A model generated the notes under the pieces. That model ran no database searches. It saw only the letters and a program-made list of their open reading frames with translations, and was not told the origin of the DNA. The translations under genes and the position numbers were made by a program. Of a stretch of 64,000 nt of DNA, positions 46,462 to 58,755 are shown piece after piece. The stretch's first letter is position 1. Every line of letters starts with the position of its first letter. The stretch is from Bryopsis sp. KO-2023. Lineage: Eukaryota; Chlorophyta; Ulvophyceae; Bryopsidales; Bryopsidaceae. The stretch spans positions 3,410,001 through 3,474,000 of the forward strand of contig BSYQ01000004.1 of the NCBI GenBank assembly GCA_030272585.1, read 5' to 3'.

Positions 46462-49400
46462 ATCGACTGCAAAAAGTATGTGTGCATCCATTCACCGGGG
46501 GAAAAAAAAGAAAGAGGGTGATTTTCGGTGGGGGCCGAGCACAGGCTCGGATGCAATCCTCGACATATAGCATTCACACATTGTTTGTTTGTTTTGGGGG
46601 GGGGGGGGCATTTATTTGATGACAACAAAAACGGGGGGGAAGAGTGAGAGAGAGTGTGTGCGTGTGGTTCGTGAGACAAGCAGCAACAAAAAAGAAATCA
46701 AAAAAGGAAGCCGTAGTTTTATTATTGCAAAGAAAGAAAGAGTTCTTTTCCGTGATATGAATATGTGTGTTTTGTACGAGAGAGGGGCGGAGAGGGAGGG
46801 AAAGGAAAAGGGAGCTTGTGGTGTTTTGTATGGGTGGGTGGTAGTAGGATTTCATCCTGGCCCCAGTCTGTGATCAAAAAATGAAAAAAAAAAAAGCACT
46901 CATAGAAATTTGGGGTTCATTGAGGATGAAGGATGAATGAAAAAAGGGGGTAGGATGGTGGGGTTTTTGCTGGAGTGTTGGATGAATTCTCTCTCTCTTT
47001 TTTTTTTTTTAATCTCTCTCTGTCGTGTTTTTTTAGCAATTCTTCGGAGGTGGGTAGGTTCATGGTCTTGGCACCATTATCAGTTCGTGGAATACACGTG
47101 GAAAAAAAAAGGAGCCTCTTGGTGGTTAGGGGAAAAAAAGAAGAAGAAACAGACACATTAGCAAAATCAGATAGGAAAAAAAATTTGGGAAAAAAAAGGG
47201 AAAAAAAAAACAGACAAGAGCAGAGGGTTTTTCTGTGGAAAAAAGAAACCCAAACAGAAATTGCAAAAATTTCTTTCAAGAGACAAGAGGGGGAAAAATG
47301 GCAGGTTTTTATTGATTTTCTCTTGTGTCTTGTTTGAGAAAAGAGTAACACTGATATGGGGAGAGAATTGGGTTGGCGTTTTTTCTTTTCTGATGTTTTC
47401 CTTTTGACATTGGTCGAGGAAAATGACAGAAAAGAGGCCACCTGGTTTCATTATTTTAAGCGGGATTATTGAGGGGGAAAAAACTGGAAGGCAGATTTAT
47501 AAAAAAATGAAAATGAAAACCCTTTGATTTTGTGATCCATGATGCATATATGTGTTTGGTTACTGTTATTATCTGTAGGTTTTATTTCAAAGGTGTTCTT
47601 CAAAAAAAATATATATAAAAAAAAATCAGGGATTGGATTGTGTGTGAATCTCTTTTCGATGGATACTATTTAGGAGGGTATTTTCTGTTTCGTGTTTTTG
47701 GCTTTGTTTTTTTTTTTATATTTTGGGAATGTGTCTGCGTGTGTTCCTTTTTGCTTTTTTAAAAGTTTATGGGTACACTTTGGGGATTTTATTTTCTGAT
47801 TTAGAGAGAGATTGCATTTATTCCTTCCATCAAGGTGCTGGTGTTTGAGAATTTTCAATAATTCACACACACACATACCAAAATGGAAGAAATTAGATAT
47901 GCTCCCATTTGATATGGAACGTGATATTTTGTGGGCAATAGAATAGAAAAGATTATTGTCAAAGTGTATGCATTGGGTGGTATTTTTTCGTTTTTCTGCT
48001 TCTTTTTCCCTCTTTGACTGAATTTTTTTGAGGATCGGGAAAAAAAAGAGAGAATTAAGGAAATTGCTTATCCTTCTGAACGCTTTTAAGAATGCCAAGT
48101 CATTAGCTTCGTCGTTTTTTTTTTTTTTTAAACAGACCGTGGGAAGTTGGATCGGAAGGGGAGAGAGAGATCAAAGTACAAAAAAGAAAAAACCAGGAAA
48201 AGAAAAGATTTATATGTGTATATTCGACGCCAGCGCTGCGAGTTGATTGACCAGAATTTCAAACAGCAAAAAAAAAAAGGAAAACTTCTACGTAGGCTTC
48301 GGGGAGATTTCCACGTGACGAATTTGAAAAACAGTTTGTGTAAAATTGGGGTCTGTGATGCTTTTGGGTTGTGCAGCTGGGGAAAATGGGTGGTATGCAT
48401 TGTTCCTACTATTAAACTGAGTTTTTTTCCCCTTGCAAAAAAACTGAGGTAATATAGTTTATGATGTGAGGTCAGGCGGGGGCCAAAAAAAAAATTGAAG
48501 GAAAAAAATCTCCTTTTTGCACCCGTTTTTTAGTTAGTTGGAATGAGCTGAAAAAGGGGGGGGAGAGAAACGAAAGGCAGAGGATGAAAGGGGAAGGATT
48601 CATTATATTGTGCCCATGTGTGTGTGTGTGTGTGTTCTGAGTTATGTGCGAAATCGAAAAATATTTTTTAGGAAATGGTCATGTGTGTGTGGATAGATCT
48701 GGAGAGGGGGAAAAAAAGAAAGTGATATCGAAAGAGTGAGAGAAAGCTTGCTTTGGTTTCTCATGGTCGTATTTTTTTTTCTTGTCAAAATCCAGACGGG
48801 GGTTCTGTATGCTGCTGTGGAGGAAGAAAATATTGTTTTGCTCGACGCATATTTTCAAACCCGATTGCACATTATGTCAGGGAAATGGATTTTTTTTTTT
48901 TTTCAAAATTGAATGAAAGGGGAAAAAAAGCATCTGTCACTGGAGTAGTCTCAACAGAGGCTGGAAAGGACATATTTGTGTTATTTGACATTCCATCATA
49001 AAAAAGGAAAAAGAAAGTGTGATATTGACGCAAGGGGGTCGATTTTTTTTTTCTTTGCTTTTTCCCCCTTTTAATATCCCTGAACTATGATTTATATATC
49101 TTCTCAAGATGACGATTTTGGAAATCGGGGTGGATTTAGATTTCGATTGATTGATTGAAATGGTGGATTTACCTGTGCGTTCTATGACGAAAAGAAACAG
49201 AGTGGGGAAGTGAACTAGCAAGAATAATTTTTGTCAAATTTTGTCAAAAAATCCCCCTCTGTTTTTTCTTCGGATTGCATGTGGTGGTTTTCTTGAGGCA
49301 GGTATATGATGAAAAAAAGCAACACGACATACATAAAGACAGAAGTTTTCATCTTCTTTTTTTTCGGAATTTTGGATGGACTGGGGAACTTGAGTCGTTT

Positions 49401-51300
49401 CTTTTTTATTTTTATACAGATTGGTTTCTTTTTCTTTTTTTTTTTGGACTCCAGTTGATATATGTGTGCGTTTGGGTTTGTGTGTGTTTGAGCTGTTTCG
49501 ATTTTCGCTTCTTTTGGGCACAATTATGTGGATCAGTGGAAGGAGATGGGCCTCAATTAATAAATTTGTGATTTGCTTTTTTTATTTAAACAAAAAAAGA
49601 AAAGCAGACGAGATGACAGTTAAAACCAAAAAAAAAATTGCAGGGTGATTTGTAGATCGATATATTTTTCTTTCTTGTGTCTTTGCTTTTTGAATGGTTG
49701 AAAGAAAAAGAAAAAAAAACATTCCAGCTTGTTTTTTTTTGTTTCCTGATTTTTTTCCCCTTTCCTAATTATACCTAAATTTGTACAGAAGCTGTATAAA
49801 TTTCATAAAGTGGGTTTGGGAGAGTCAAAAAAAAGAAAAAGGGCAAAAAAAAGAGAGAGAGAACAGATCATCCATGTCCAACGTTTTGACCAAATATATA
49901 TATCTGTATATGTATATATGAAATTCCTTGCTGCGTTTTTGGGGACGAAAAAGAAGCTATAATCTGTCTTTATATAAAGTTTCTGGGAAAAAAAAGAAAA
50001 AAAAAGGCATGTAAGATCTTTGTGGAGTGAACAGCCTCACTGGATTTGACTTTTTGGACTTTATTACCAATGGATGGTGCAAGAACGGTAATTTGGGTTG
50101 GGAAAAGAGAAAACGCTGCCGGGTTTGGGGGGGAAAAAACAGAGTTTATGCAGTGGCATTTGGGGATGAGTGGAAAAGAGTGGAAGGAAAAAGACCAGCA
50201 GGATTTTTTGGAAAAAAAAGTGGAAAAAGAAAACAAAAAGCAAGAAAGAACGGAGTAGATTTTGAAGACACCGACATTTTTTTTTTGTCGATTCTTGAAA
50301 TCATCCGAGTGGTCTTCATGCCACATTAAAAATTTTATTGTCTGTTACATAAATTAGTTTGCTCTTCTTATGTGCCTTTTTTCTTCATGTTTTTGCTTTT
50401 CTTTTTTGAATATTGAGGCACTTTTAGATGTCTTTTTCTTTCTAAGAGAAAGAGAGAAGGAAAAATGTTCGCCCAGAACAAAAAAAACAAAAAAATATCA
50501 AAAAAAAACAAAAAAAAACAGAGCGATGGGTTATGATAGATTTATTTGTGCTTCTTCGAGTTTGCGTGGTTTTTTTTTTTTAATGTATTGTTCGGAACGA
50601 AATCAAAAAAAAAAAGGCCAAGTGAAAAAAAAAAAAAAATCCTTGTGCCGCACTAACAATCTCTGTTTAATGGGTTCGGAATGAGGCAAGTTGAGAGAGA
50701 GAAAAGAAACAAAAAAAATATATCATCAAGTCTTTTTTTTGTTTTGGTTGTTTTGATTGAAAGGAAAATATATATATATGGGGGAGTGTAATCGAGAAGT
50801 GATTATTAACATGAATTTTGATCGATTGGTTGAAATGTATGTGTTTTCAAGAAAAAAAATCAAAAAAAGATGATTGTTGTCTGAGAAGTCGTGACGAAGC
50901 TTTTGAGTGATTTATCGAAATTGTCGAAAATTATTTTTCAAGAGCGTTTGCGTATTAAGGGTTGGTGAATGAGGAAAGGAGGAAAAGAAACATTTGGATC
51001 CTTTTTCTTTTTGCATTTTTCTTTGTGCTTAGATTTGGTGGGGGGGGGCTGGGTGGGTTGCTAAGATAATAAATATATCAAAAAAAAGCATGCACGAGTT
51101 ATGGAAGAAGCAAAAACATTGAAAGAAAAATGAAGTTAAGAGAAAGAAAACAACATGGAGAAGAAATGAAGAAGATATCGCATGCTGAGTTATATCAATT
51201 GATACAGGGGTTGGGTTTTTTCTATTAAAAAAATTACAGGGCTGGTTCTTTTATGGACCCTTTGTGTGTTGTGATCAAGAAGACAGGATTGTGATTGACA
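46462..51300. other. Gene-free G/A/T-rich low-complexity stretch downstream of CSLA-like gene
   Basis: Almost 5 kb dominated by A and T runs with G far exceeding C on +. (GT)n at 48617-48634, poly-G near 46597-46608, many A-tracts of 8-13. No conserved frame on either strand. May include an unusually long 3' UTR at its left end. Confidence 0.6.
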
Positions 51301-53993
51301 AGAGAAATCCTGGTGCTGAGTTAGTCGGAATTAGATATTATGATTTTTTTAAAAGAAGATTTTTTGTGTTCGATGAAAAGTGATTCAACAAGTCGTGGTT
51401 TCTGTCTGCTATCTCTGCTTCTACAAATGCCACCAAAAGCGAAAAAAATGGCCTTTTATTATCTCCAGGAAGAAAAACAATCAAAAACTTGATTGTTTTT
51501 CTTCTGTCAGGGTGCACAAAAGACAAGGAATTGTCATTGGTCAACTCGATGTGGCAACAAGAGAAGTAGGGTGCACAGAATGGAAAGGGGAAAAAAAAAA
51601 TTTAACCTCACTAGGAAAAATCACTCGAGCAGTCCCCATCTTTACTTTTCAGAAAATTCCTCCAGTAATCACTCGACTTGAATTCCCCCTTCTGTGACCG
51701 AACCGTTTCATAAAGCCACCTGAATTGAGACACATCCACCGAATCGTTACATATATATATATATACTTGAGACACATATCCTTCCCAGAGTTCTCCGCGT
51801 TGTTCACTCCCTCGATGAAGGCGGCAAGAAAGCATTTCCATGTCCCTCGCAACCTGTGCTGCAAGGGTGCTGCTGCTGTTGGATCTTGGTACTTTTCGAT
51901 TGCCTGCGCTCCTCGCTCAGTCTACTTCTGCGATTCTATTCAGGTGGAGTGAAACTGCTGTTCGCCTTTCTGAGTTTGTTCGTCAGATTTTCCCGGTGCA
52001 TATTCATTCATGGTTGGTCGGAGGCGTAGTGCCTCATATGGCCCCAACAGAAAACCCATCGTTGTACCCATGCTCCTCTCCATATTGCTGTAGTCGTCAA
52101 GTCTCAACTGTTGTCCCTCGTTGGGCTCGTCGCTGGCCGCTGGTTGACTCGGGATCTGTTGCTTTGTACTCAGTAGATCCTGCGGTGTGTTGGACTTCGT
52201 TCATACGGTTCCACAACGTCGAGTTGTAGCGCGTGAAGCCTTGCAGACTCGCCATGCTCGGATGTGTCCAGATGGTTTCCCAGGATCCGGCCCAGCGGCG
52301 AGCCACTCCGTCACCTTCAGCAAGGTTGTGTCACCAAAGATCCCTCCTGGAACACAAGCAAGAACGACGTGAACGTTTGGGACCTGTTCAAAATTTTTGA
52401 GATCGGATCGACTTGCAATCGAGCGTGGTACAACCGTCAAACGCTTCTCACCGGCGCCGGTGCCTTTGTCGTGGGGGCTTTGTAACCCAAGTAGCCCCCT
52501 CACGTGTCTGCTCTTTTTTTCACGCCTCGGTGTCAACCAGAAAATCAATATGTTTGTTGTATGATACAACTTGGATCGTTGTCAACGATTGGTTTGGGTG
52601 GTGTGGAGGTTGCACGAGAGTTGCTGGCAGAATATTCTAATAATTCCACGAAATCAGCATCTCACTTAAGTAGTTTCCCAACTTCAATTGAAGAGAGGTG
52701 TTTTGTTTTTTCGCACTGCAATGTATTAAGTTAGGAATCTGTTTCAACGCTTGAGAAGGCCGCTGGGGTATGGACTCGTTTTGTTTTGATTTTTTTGGAG
52801 GTGTCGCAGTATCGTTGTGACACTTCCAAACACTTGCCCCAAAAAAGCCACAAACTCTGCTTCTGAATCTGTTGCCACTCCTTAAAGCCTTGTTATCTTG
52901 TTGCTTTACAGCAAGAAAAATTTTTCGCTGCCAGTTTCATATACTTTTTCTGCACAAATTGTGCCCAAACTACAATCTTTTGCTTTTTTTTGCCAAGATA
53001 AACAAACATTGTGTTAACAGAAAGGAACTGTTATGTGTTTCCTTATGTTGTGGAGATTCCGCGTTTGGACCGACCGTTTTCACCCCCAAAATTCATCAAC
53101 CTATTCTTTGTTTTCTGCCATTCATAATGTGATCCTCCTCCAATTCTTGTGCATTCGCTGGTCTTGGCCTTAAAATTTTTAATCCTCCAAGAAAACATAC
53201 ATTTATCGTCCCAGCCAGAACCTGGCTACAAGACCTACTCATTCCATATACCCTTAAAAAACAATGGTGGTTGTTTGCTGATGCCGATTGTATCTCATTT
53301 TTTTGGGACAGATTAACTAGGGAGCTTTTTTTTAAAAGGGGGAGGGAAAGGTGGATTGGGATAATTTGATTGGATAAGAAGGGGGGTGCAGAATAAAAAG
53401 CCACAAATGATTATTTGAAAGCTCAGCATCTAGATGGGCCATTTTTTCTTACCCTCCACAGGTCTTACGACAGTCACAGTATTCAACACGAAATTCCACC
53501 CCCAATTAAAGAGATCTAAACCAAAGATACCGCTCCACTCTTAAAGGCCCTTCCACATACCATTTTGGCCCAAAACCCTAAACCTTTTTTGCGACTCCGC
53601 GTGAGGCCTAGTTTTCGACGAAACGGTGTCGCTCCTCGGCTACTTCACCAAATTTCGATCCGAAAAATGGGAAAGATAGCTCTCGGCGAGACCCACCAAA
53701 TGCGTTTTTCAAGTGTTTTATCATGATGGCCCCACAGCAAAAAAACAATAACGAATTACCTGGTCTTGCAATATCTGCCCCAAATTAATTGATAAAACGA
53801 GTTGCAATGTTTCTCATGTTTCTCTTTTCAGCTACCTACTTTTAACCTTTTGCCTAAAACTTGGCGGCTTGAGAAAAAAAAAGAAAGCAAAAACAAAACC
53901 ACCAGAAATTTTATCTGCTTCAAGCCTGCTTTTGCTACCTTCGGGCCCTCCATTAAAAAATACATACGTAATTCTGACTAAAATATATTCCCT
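51300..53993. other. Intergenic, with coding-like island at about 51.8-52.5 kb
   Basis: The 51.8-52.5 kb segment is more balanced in base composition than its surroundings and has overlapping frames on both strands that read like ordinary protein for 40-130 codons, for example '+' 52340-52485 with 'VWDLFKIFEIGS' and '-' 52201-52569. None joins into a gene, so a decayed gene or mobile-element remnant is possible. The rest, toward 54 kb, is C/A/T-rich. Confidence 0.35.
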
Positions 53994-56557
53994 TCACATC
54001 AGGGTTGTGACGGTTCCTTGAAAAAGAATCGTGTCATCTCTGTTGTCCACTATAAAATACAAGAAGGGGTGGTCGACGATGAAATCCATCGGCTCAGGTT
54101 CCACCAATGACTTGCTGGCGAAAACAGAAGTCACTCCAGCACCTACCGTTCCCTATTCATCATCACAAGCCACAAAAATTTGAATTAGGAACTGACATCG
54201 CACTCAATGCACTCAAGCGTTTGGGGATGATTCTCATGGTGCTTGTATGTCTGACAGTAATTTTGTTTAAAAAAAACTCTGAGAATTGTAGTGTAGCTAA
54301 AGTGTCTTCGGGATTGGTTTTAGAAAAAAAAAAAAAAAAAAAAAAAACGATTATTTTGCTCCGGCTGGTTTAAATTATTAAAAAAAGAGAAGGAATTCAT
54401 AAGAATCCATGAACTAGAAAAGGGAAAATTAAAGGGACGACATTATAGGGTCGACTACTGTCTTTTGGGGGTTAGAGATCAATCTGCACTAGTAAGGTTC
54501 CAACATATCGAGGAAAAAAAAATTGGCTGCCCATCCCACCTCCTCATCGACTTTAATTTTTGCCATGTGCACCACATCGGTCAAAAACAGGAACTCTTCG
54601 GAAATTCCTGACAGGTCGGCACTAGCGCTGAAAGCATCCCTCACACCCAGATTCTTCAGGACAATTTTCAGCCCATCGAATTCCATTTGCATTTCCCACT
54701 TCGGCATCTCGACCACAAAAAAATCTGCTCTGAGGGTTTCTTTTGCAAAAAACCTGGGCCCGAGGGTGGGCAGCTTCCGTTCGGCTTCCCTCCATCCATC
54801 GGCCTCGTCGGGAAGCATCAGGAACATCGAAAATTTGCTTCCTTTGTAAGGCAACTCTATCATCTGATTTCAAGCCAAAAAAAGAAATAAAAGAAAGCGA
54901 ACGCGTCCCTCTTACATTTTGTACTTCAAAAGATCATTAACCTGCTCTCTTAGCGATCCCACAGTTAGTTTCTATGTGAAGAAGCCTGGGGATGCCTAGG
55001 AGGAGCTGTTTGATTTCAAATTTAGATCAAAGCATGTATATTGATTTCCCCTGGTTCAAAAGAAGGATTTTCTGTTCTTACTTGAAAAGATTTTTTTAAC
55101 ATTGCCTTGCTCCTGGGATGATGGAGTGCAATTGTGGGTTATGGGGGATGGATAAAAGAAAAGACGAGAAAAAAAAGGGAAAAAAAGGAGAAAAAATCAT
55201 GATGTGAGGAGGATGATAAAGGGATATGGTTTGGCAATATATTATTTTAGAAAAACACAACGAGAAAGAGATGCACATTCGCTTACCCTCAACAATTCCT
55301 CAACATTTTTGTATCGGAAAGTCTGGAACTCCTTCATCCCCATGAAATCAACCATTTGAGTCACGCCGTCGGCTGCTGTGAATCCTTTCTTCTTGGTCAG
55401 CGATCTGTCGAAAGCGTATTTCCACTGGCCTTTGAAATAAATGGCAGAAACGATGGCCATCCTCGTTGCTGACAAATCGTCCGTATCATCCACTATCTGC
55501 AGAAAATCATGCAGATAAAAAAAAAAATCATTAATTTTTTAAGTTCCTTTTGGATTTTTTTCTTTTTTTTTTGGGGGGGGGGCCTCTTTCACAAAAACCA
55601 CAGGTTGAAAGAAAAATAAGATGATGCAGAGTTGCGTACAAAGAAAAATTGCCAAAGAAAAGCTGAGCTGTGGAAACGAAAAGGTTTGGTGGGGTGAAGC
55701 CATATTTTGAATTCCTTTTTAAAGCAAATGCAGAGCGGCATTGAAAGAAACCAATCAAATTTTACCACCGACTGCACCGTCTCGAATTTCATTGCACATT
55801 CATAGACACAGGGGGGTTAGGGAAACGATAACAATCCCCACCTTCGGAATCAGCCCTTCCGTCTCCTCATCAACAAATGCGTTGATCGCATCCTTGGCTC
55901 CTTCCGTATCCGTCGCGAAATCAAGTGTCGCAACTCGATCGCGGCCGATGGCTTGGGCATAAGATGGATTCACCTGCAGACTGCTGTCGATGAAGGTCCT
56001 GGCAGCAAAATTCGTGGTGGCTGTCTTCCCCCCAGCGACATTCGCTTTCGTTTTGAGCGCGAGAAACACTTCATCCTACACTCAACACAAAAGGCATGTT
56101 GCCTCAACGATCATGCTTGGATTCCCAACCCATACATGCACTGACAGCAAATATCCTGAAAAAAGAGAGAGGGGGGAAAGGCGGGGGCGGGGATTGCTTG
56201 CGAAACGAGAACTCACGAAACATGAGCCGCCACCACGCAAGGTGGGATCTGATGCAGCGGCTGCCATTAAGAACAGCGGTCGAAACAGATCGGTAGGCTA
56301 TTTTTTCGCACCTCGAATTGAAACACGTCCTCCAGCTCGGCTTTCGTCTGGCCACGCGATCCCGCGTACACCATGGCGAACGCCGAGGAAATCGTTATGG
56401 GCGAGAACACGACATTGCCGTGGGGCCGATACTGGCGATATTCCTCCAGCAGCTCGAACGCCAGCTGATTCACGGCAGCAGCCGGTGTGGTTTCACCGGC
56501 GGCATGGCCAACGTAGAGCAACGACAGAACAAGGCAGATGCAATTCGCTGGGCGCAT
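53994..56557 (-). CDS. Serpin B (secreted serpin with atypical reactive-loop hinge)
   Basis: Five minus-strand exons: 56312-56557, 55842-56075, 55287-55496, 54540-54863, 53994-54152; all phase 0, 390 residues. Signal peptide about 1-20 (ICLVLSLLYVGHAAG). Serpin blocks: 'NVVFSPITISSAFAMVYAG', 'SAIYFKGQWKYAFD', 'IELPYKGSKFSMFLMLP', 'DHPFLYFIVDNRDDTILFQG'. The fourth exon (324 bases) equals serpin A exon 3 in length and phase; serpin A has lost, or B gained, the intron 55497-55841. The hinge reads GTVGAGVTS from residue 339 instead of GTEAAAATA, with Val at P13 and Gly at P12 and P10. Loop insertion may be impaired, so it may be a weak inhibitor, a substrate or a non-inhibitory serpin. Scissile bond is probably in SKSL. 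Confidence 0.93.
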
Positions 56558-57382
56558 TGTCGGTTCCTTTTCTTTCCAATTTTTCGCTTCTGTTTTTTCT
56601 TTTTCACTGGGGGGTGGTCTGGGGGTTGGTTTTATTCAGGTGGGGGACGTCGCAAACGCAGAGAATGTGATGTGATGTGTGCGTTCACGATTTCAAAATC
56701 CGCCCTAATAGTCCGCAAGTCCCATCACAGGTCTGAGCTGGGCTGCGCCACCAGTGTGCAAGAGAACTCATGATAATGATAATGATAACTCAATTCACCC
56801 ACTGTTGGACACTCAAGTTTCAAAGTTGCTTTCAACCAAACTTTTCACAAGAGTCGAATTTCACTCTCACAACTCCACCCTGATCCTTCCTGAGCTTCTC
56901 ACTAGTCCGACTCACGTCTCAGTCCGACTCACTAATATAGTCCACGTAAACCATCGATGATCATCGAACAATAGAAAAAAACCCAACACCCTCCCCAAAC
57001 CTGCTGCTTTGTGTAAGGTGTCATTAGTAATGTACACCATATGCTAACCATAGAAAAAAAAAACCTTTTACAACACATGGAAAGAAGGCAGAGATACGCA
57101 GGAAACCTTTTTCCAGTGGCATGCAAATGCCTACATATTCTCAACAGGGACATAAGAATCTTTTACACAACCATCGTATACATTGAAGGTGCTCTCAGGC
57201 CACCACCCTAACATCAACAAAATTCGCTTTCACTGAGGTGACACGCAACCCAACAAAACGAACATTTCATTTCTATCATGAAAACAACCACCTCTGCAGA
57301 AATCCACCCCCTTTTTTCATCTATTCCCCTAACTCGTGCAAACCAAAAATCTATTTAAAAAAAACCAAGCATCGTGCAAAAA
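56558..57382. other. Intergenic between serpin B promoter and TGA 3' end
   Basis: No gene. 57180-57382 is C/A-rich on +, the sense-G-rich 3' flank of the minus-strand TGA gene. Direct repeats TAATGATAATGATAA at 56771-56788. Confidence 0.5.
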
Positions 57383-58755
57383 TCACATCTCTGTTACCCC
57401 TAACGATTTCATCAACATATCCAACTGTCGCATAACAGAAATTGGAGTGCAAACCACGAGGGCTCTTCCCCTCACATCCAGCACCATCCACAGCTTCCTG
57501 ATGGTTTCCATCCGCAAATCCTCTGCCTGACTGGCGACCGCCCACAGCCCATGCAACCTCAAACTCAATTGCTTCAGCTTTCCAGAATTGGGCCCCCAGT
57601 CCTCCACCCCATCCAAATCGACGCACCCGTTGATGGAGGATTTCAGCTGCCGAAAGGTCTCTTCCAAATGGGTTTCTTTTTCTCGCAGCGATATGATGTT
57701 GCTTTCGATTGCGAACACCAGGGATTCTTCGTACTTTATCGCCCTCAGTCGGAACACCAGCGATGCCAGAAGTTGCGAAGGTCGACATCCGCCCAACCAA
57801 AGAAACGGCCTGCAAATAAAACATAATACATTTGCATATGTAGCCTATAACACATTTCCGTGAACGGGCTGCACTCGGCCGTTTGACCTTGAATAAAATA
57901 TTTTTATCGTCGATATACACATGTAAAATACAATATTGATGGTGGCAATCTTAGGACCTACCGAGGAAAATCAGAGCAGAAACAATCTTTGTTTTTCCGA
58001 AATGTTTTGCTCATCTTAACATTTGAACGTTTATTGGGTATCTCCCTCAACCTATCACAGAGGAGTGCATTACTCTTTCCTGATGCATGTTTACTCTTTT
58101 CTCACTTTTTCCATCACTCCTTCTGTTCGTTTGTTTTTTTTTTTCCTGTTTTTCTTCTGGCCCAGAGTCGTCGGCGTCCTTTTTTACCTGTGTAGTTTCG
58201 GAACGCAAAGTCCCTCCAGCACTCCGGGCGCCGCCTCTCCCACCATTCCGTCCCTGAAGAGACTCCATCGTTGGACCAACTCGTTGAATCCCTCGTCCAC
58301 CAGGTCCACCAACTCTTCCTCCGTGGCGCCCCTGGACACCAATCCCTCCAGTTCCCTGACCGTCTCGAAGTGCTTATCATACCACGCCGACAACTGCTTC
58401 AATGCATGCGGAGTTTCGCGTGGAACCGCCCCTGGACCTGCGAAAAACTAGAAAGTCAAAAACACCAAACCCCCTCAAGAGACGTCACCTCCAGTAAAAA
58501 CTCAGGCCTTTCGGATTCATCGTACGAAAGGAGGAATTCGGACTTCGGTGGTGGACGAAGGGGGGTGGGGATCTCACGTGGCTGCTGTTCTTCTTTCCTG
58601 TTGCACATTTCCTTCAAGTGTTTCAGCTCATCCTCCAGTTTTTGCACTTGCAGCTTTTTCTTCTCTCTGAACCTCCTCGCTGCTTCCCTGTTTTGTTCGA
58701 GCCGCTGTCGCTCGCGTCTCAGCAGAGGTTCAATTTGAGACTTCGCCCCCTCCAT
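57383..58755 (-). CDS. TGA: TGA-type bZIP transcription factor with DOG1 domain
   Basis: Minus-strand exons 58489-58755, 58188-58447 and 57383-57809; phases 0 and 2; 317 residues. Basic region 'EQNREAARRFREKKK' has the invariant Asn22 and Arg30; leucines at 40 and 47 give a very short zipper. Residues about 93-300 match the DOG1 region of TGA factors: 'WYDKHFETVRELEGLV', 'PFLWLGGCRPSQLLASLV', 'QAEDLRMETIRKLWMVL', 'TPISVMRQLDMLMKSL'. Land-plant TGAs bind TGACG and act with NPR1-type coactivators in defence, redox and floral patterning; the algal role is unknown. The exon 2 acceptor (TTTCTAG before 58447) is chosen because it alone keeps the frame. Gln-rich tails are lacking. Divergent from calreticulin, about 310 bp away. 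Confidence 0.92.
57847..57880 (-). repeat. Dispersed intronic repeat, copy 2
   Basis: The 34-base reverse complement of 20347-20380, without mismatch, lies in TGA intron 2 (57810-58187) in the sense orientation of that gene. Similarity to the copy at 15088 extends a further 8-10 bases (GGCT). Confidence 0.9.

Noticed and set aside
46917..47451. Minus-strand frame of 174 codons
   Set aside because: Low-complexity Ser/Phe/Lys composition in homopolymer-rich DNA, antisense to the 3' flank of the CSLA-like gene.
48617..48634. (GT)n tract considered as part of a regulatory or recombination element
   Set aside because: An ordinary dinucleotide microsatellite among many in the desert.
57810..57920. 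Extension of the last TGA exon upstream into the intron in another frame
   Set aside because: Reads through the dispersed repeat; the acceptor at 57809 restores the conserved 'PFLWLGG' motif of the DOG1 region.
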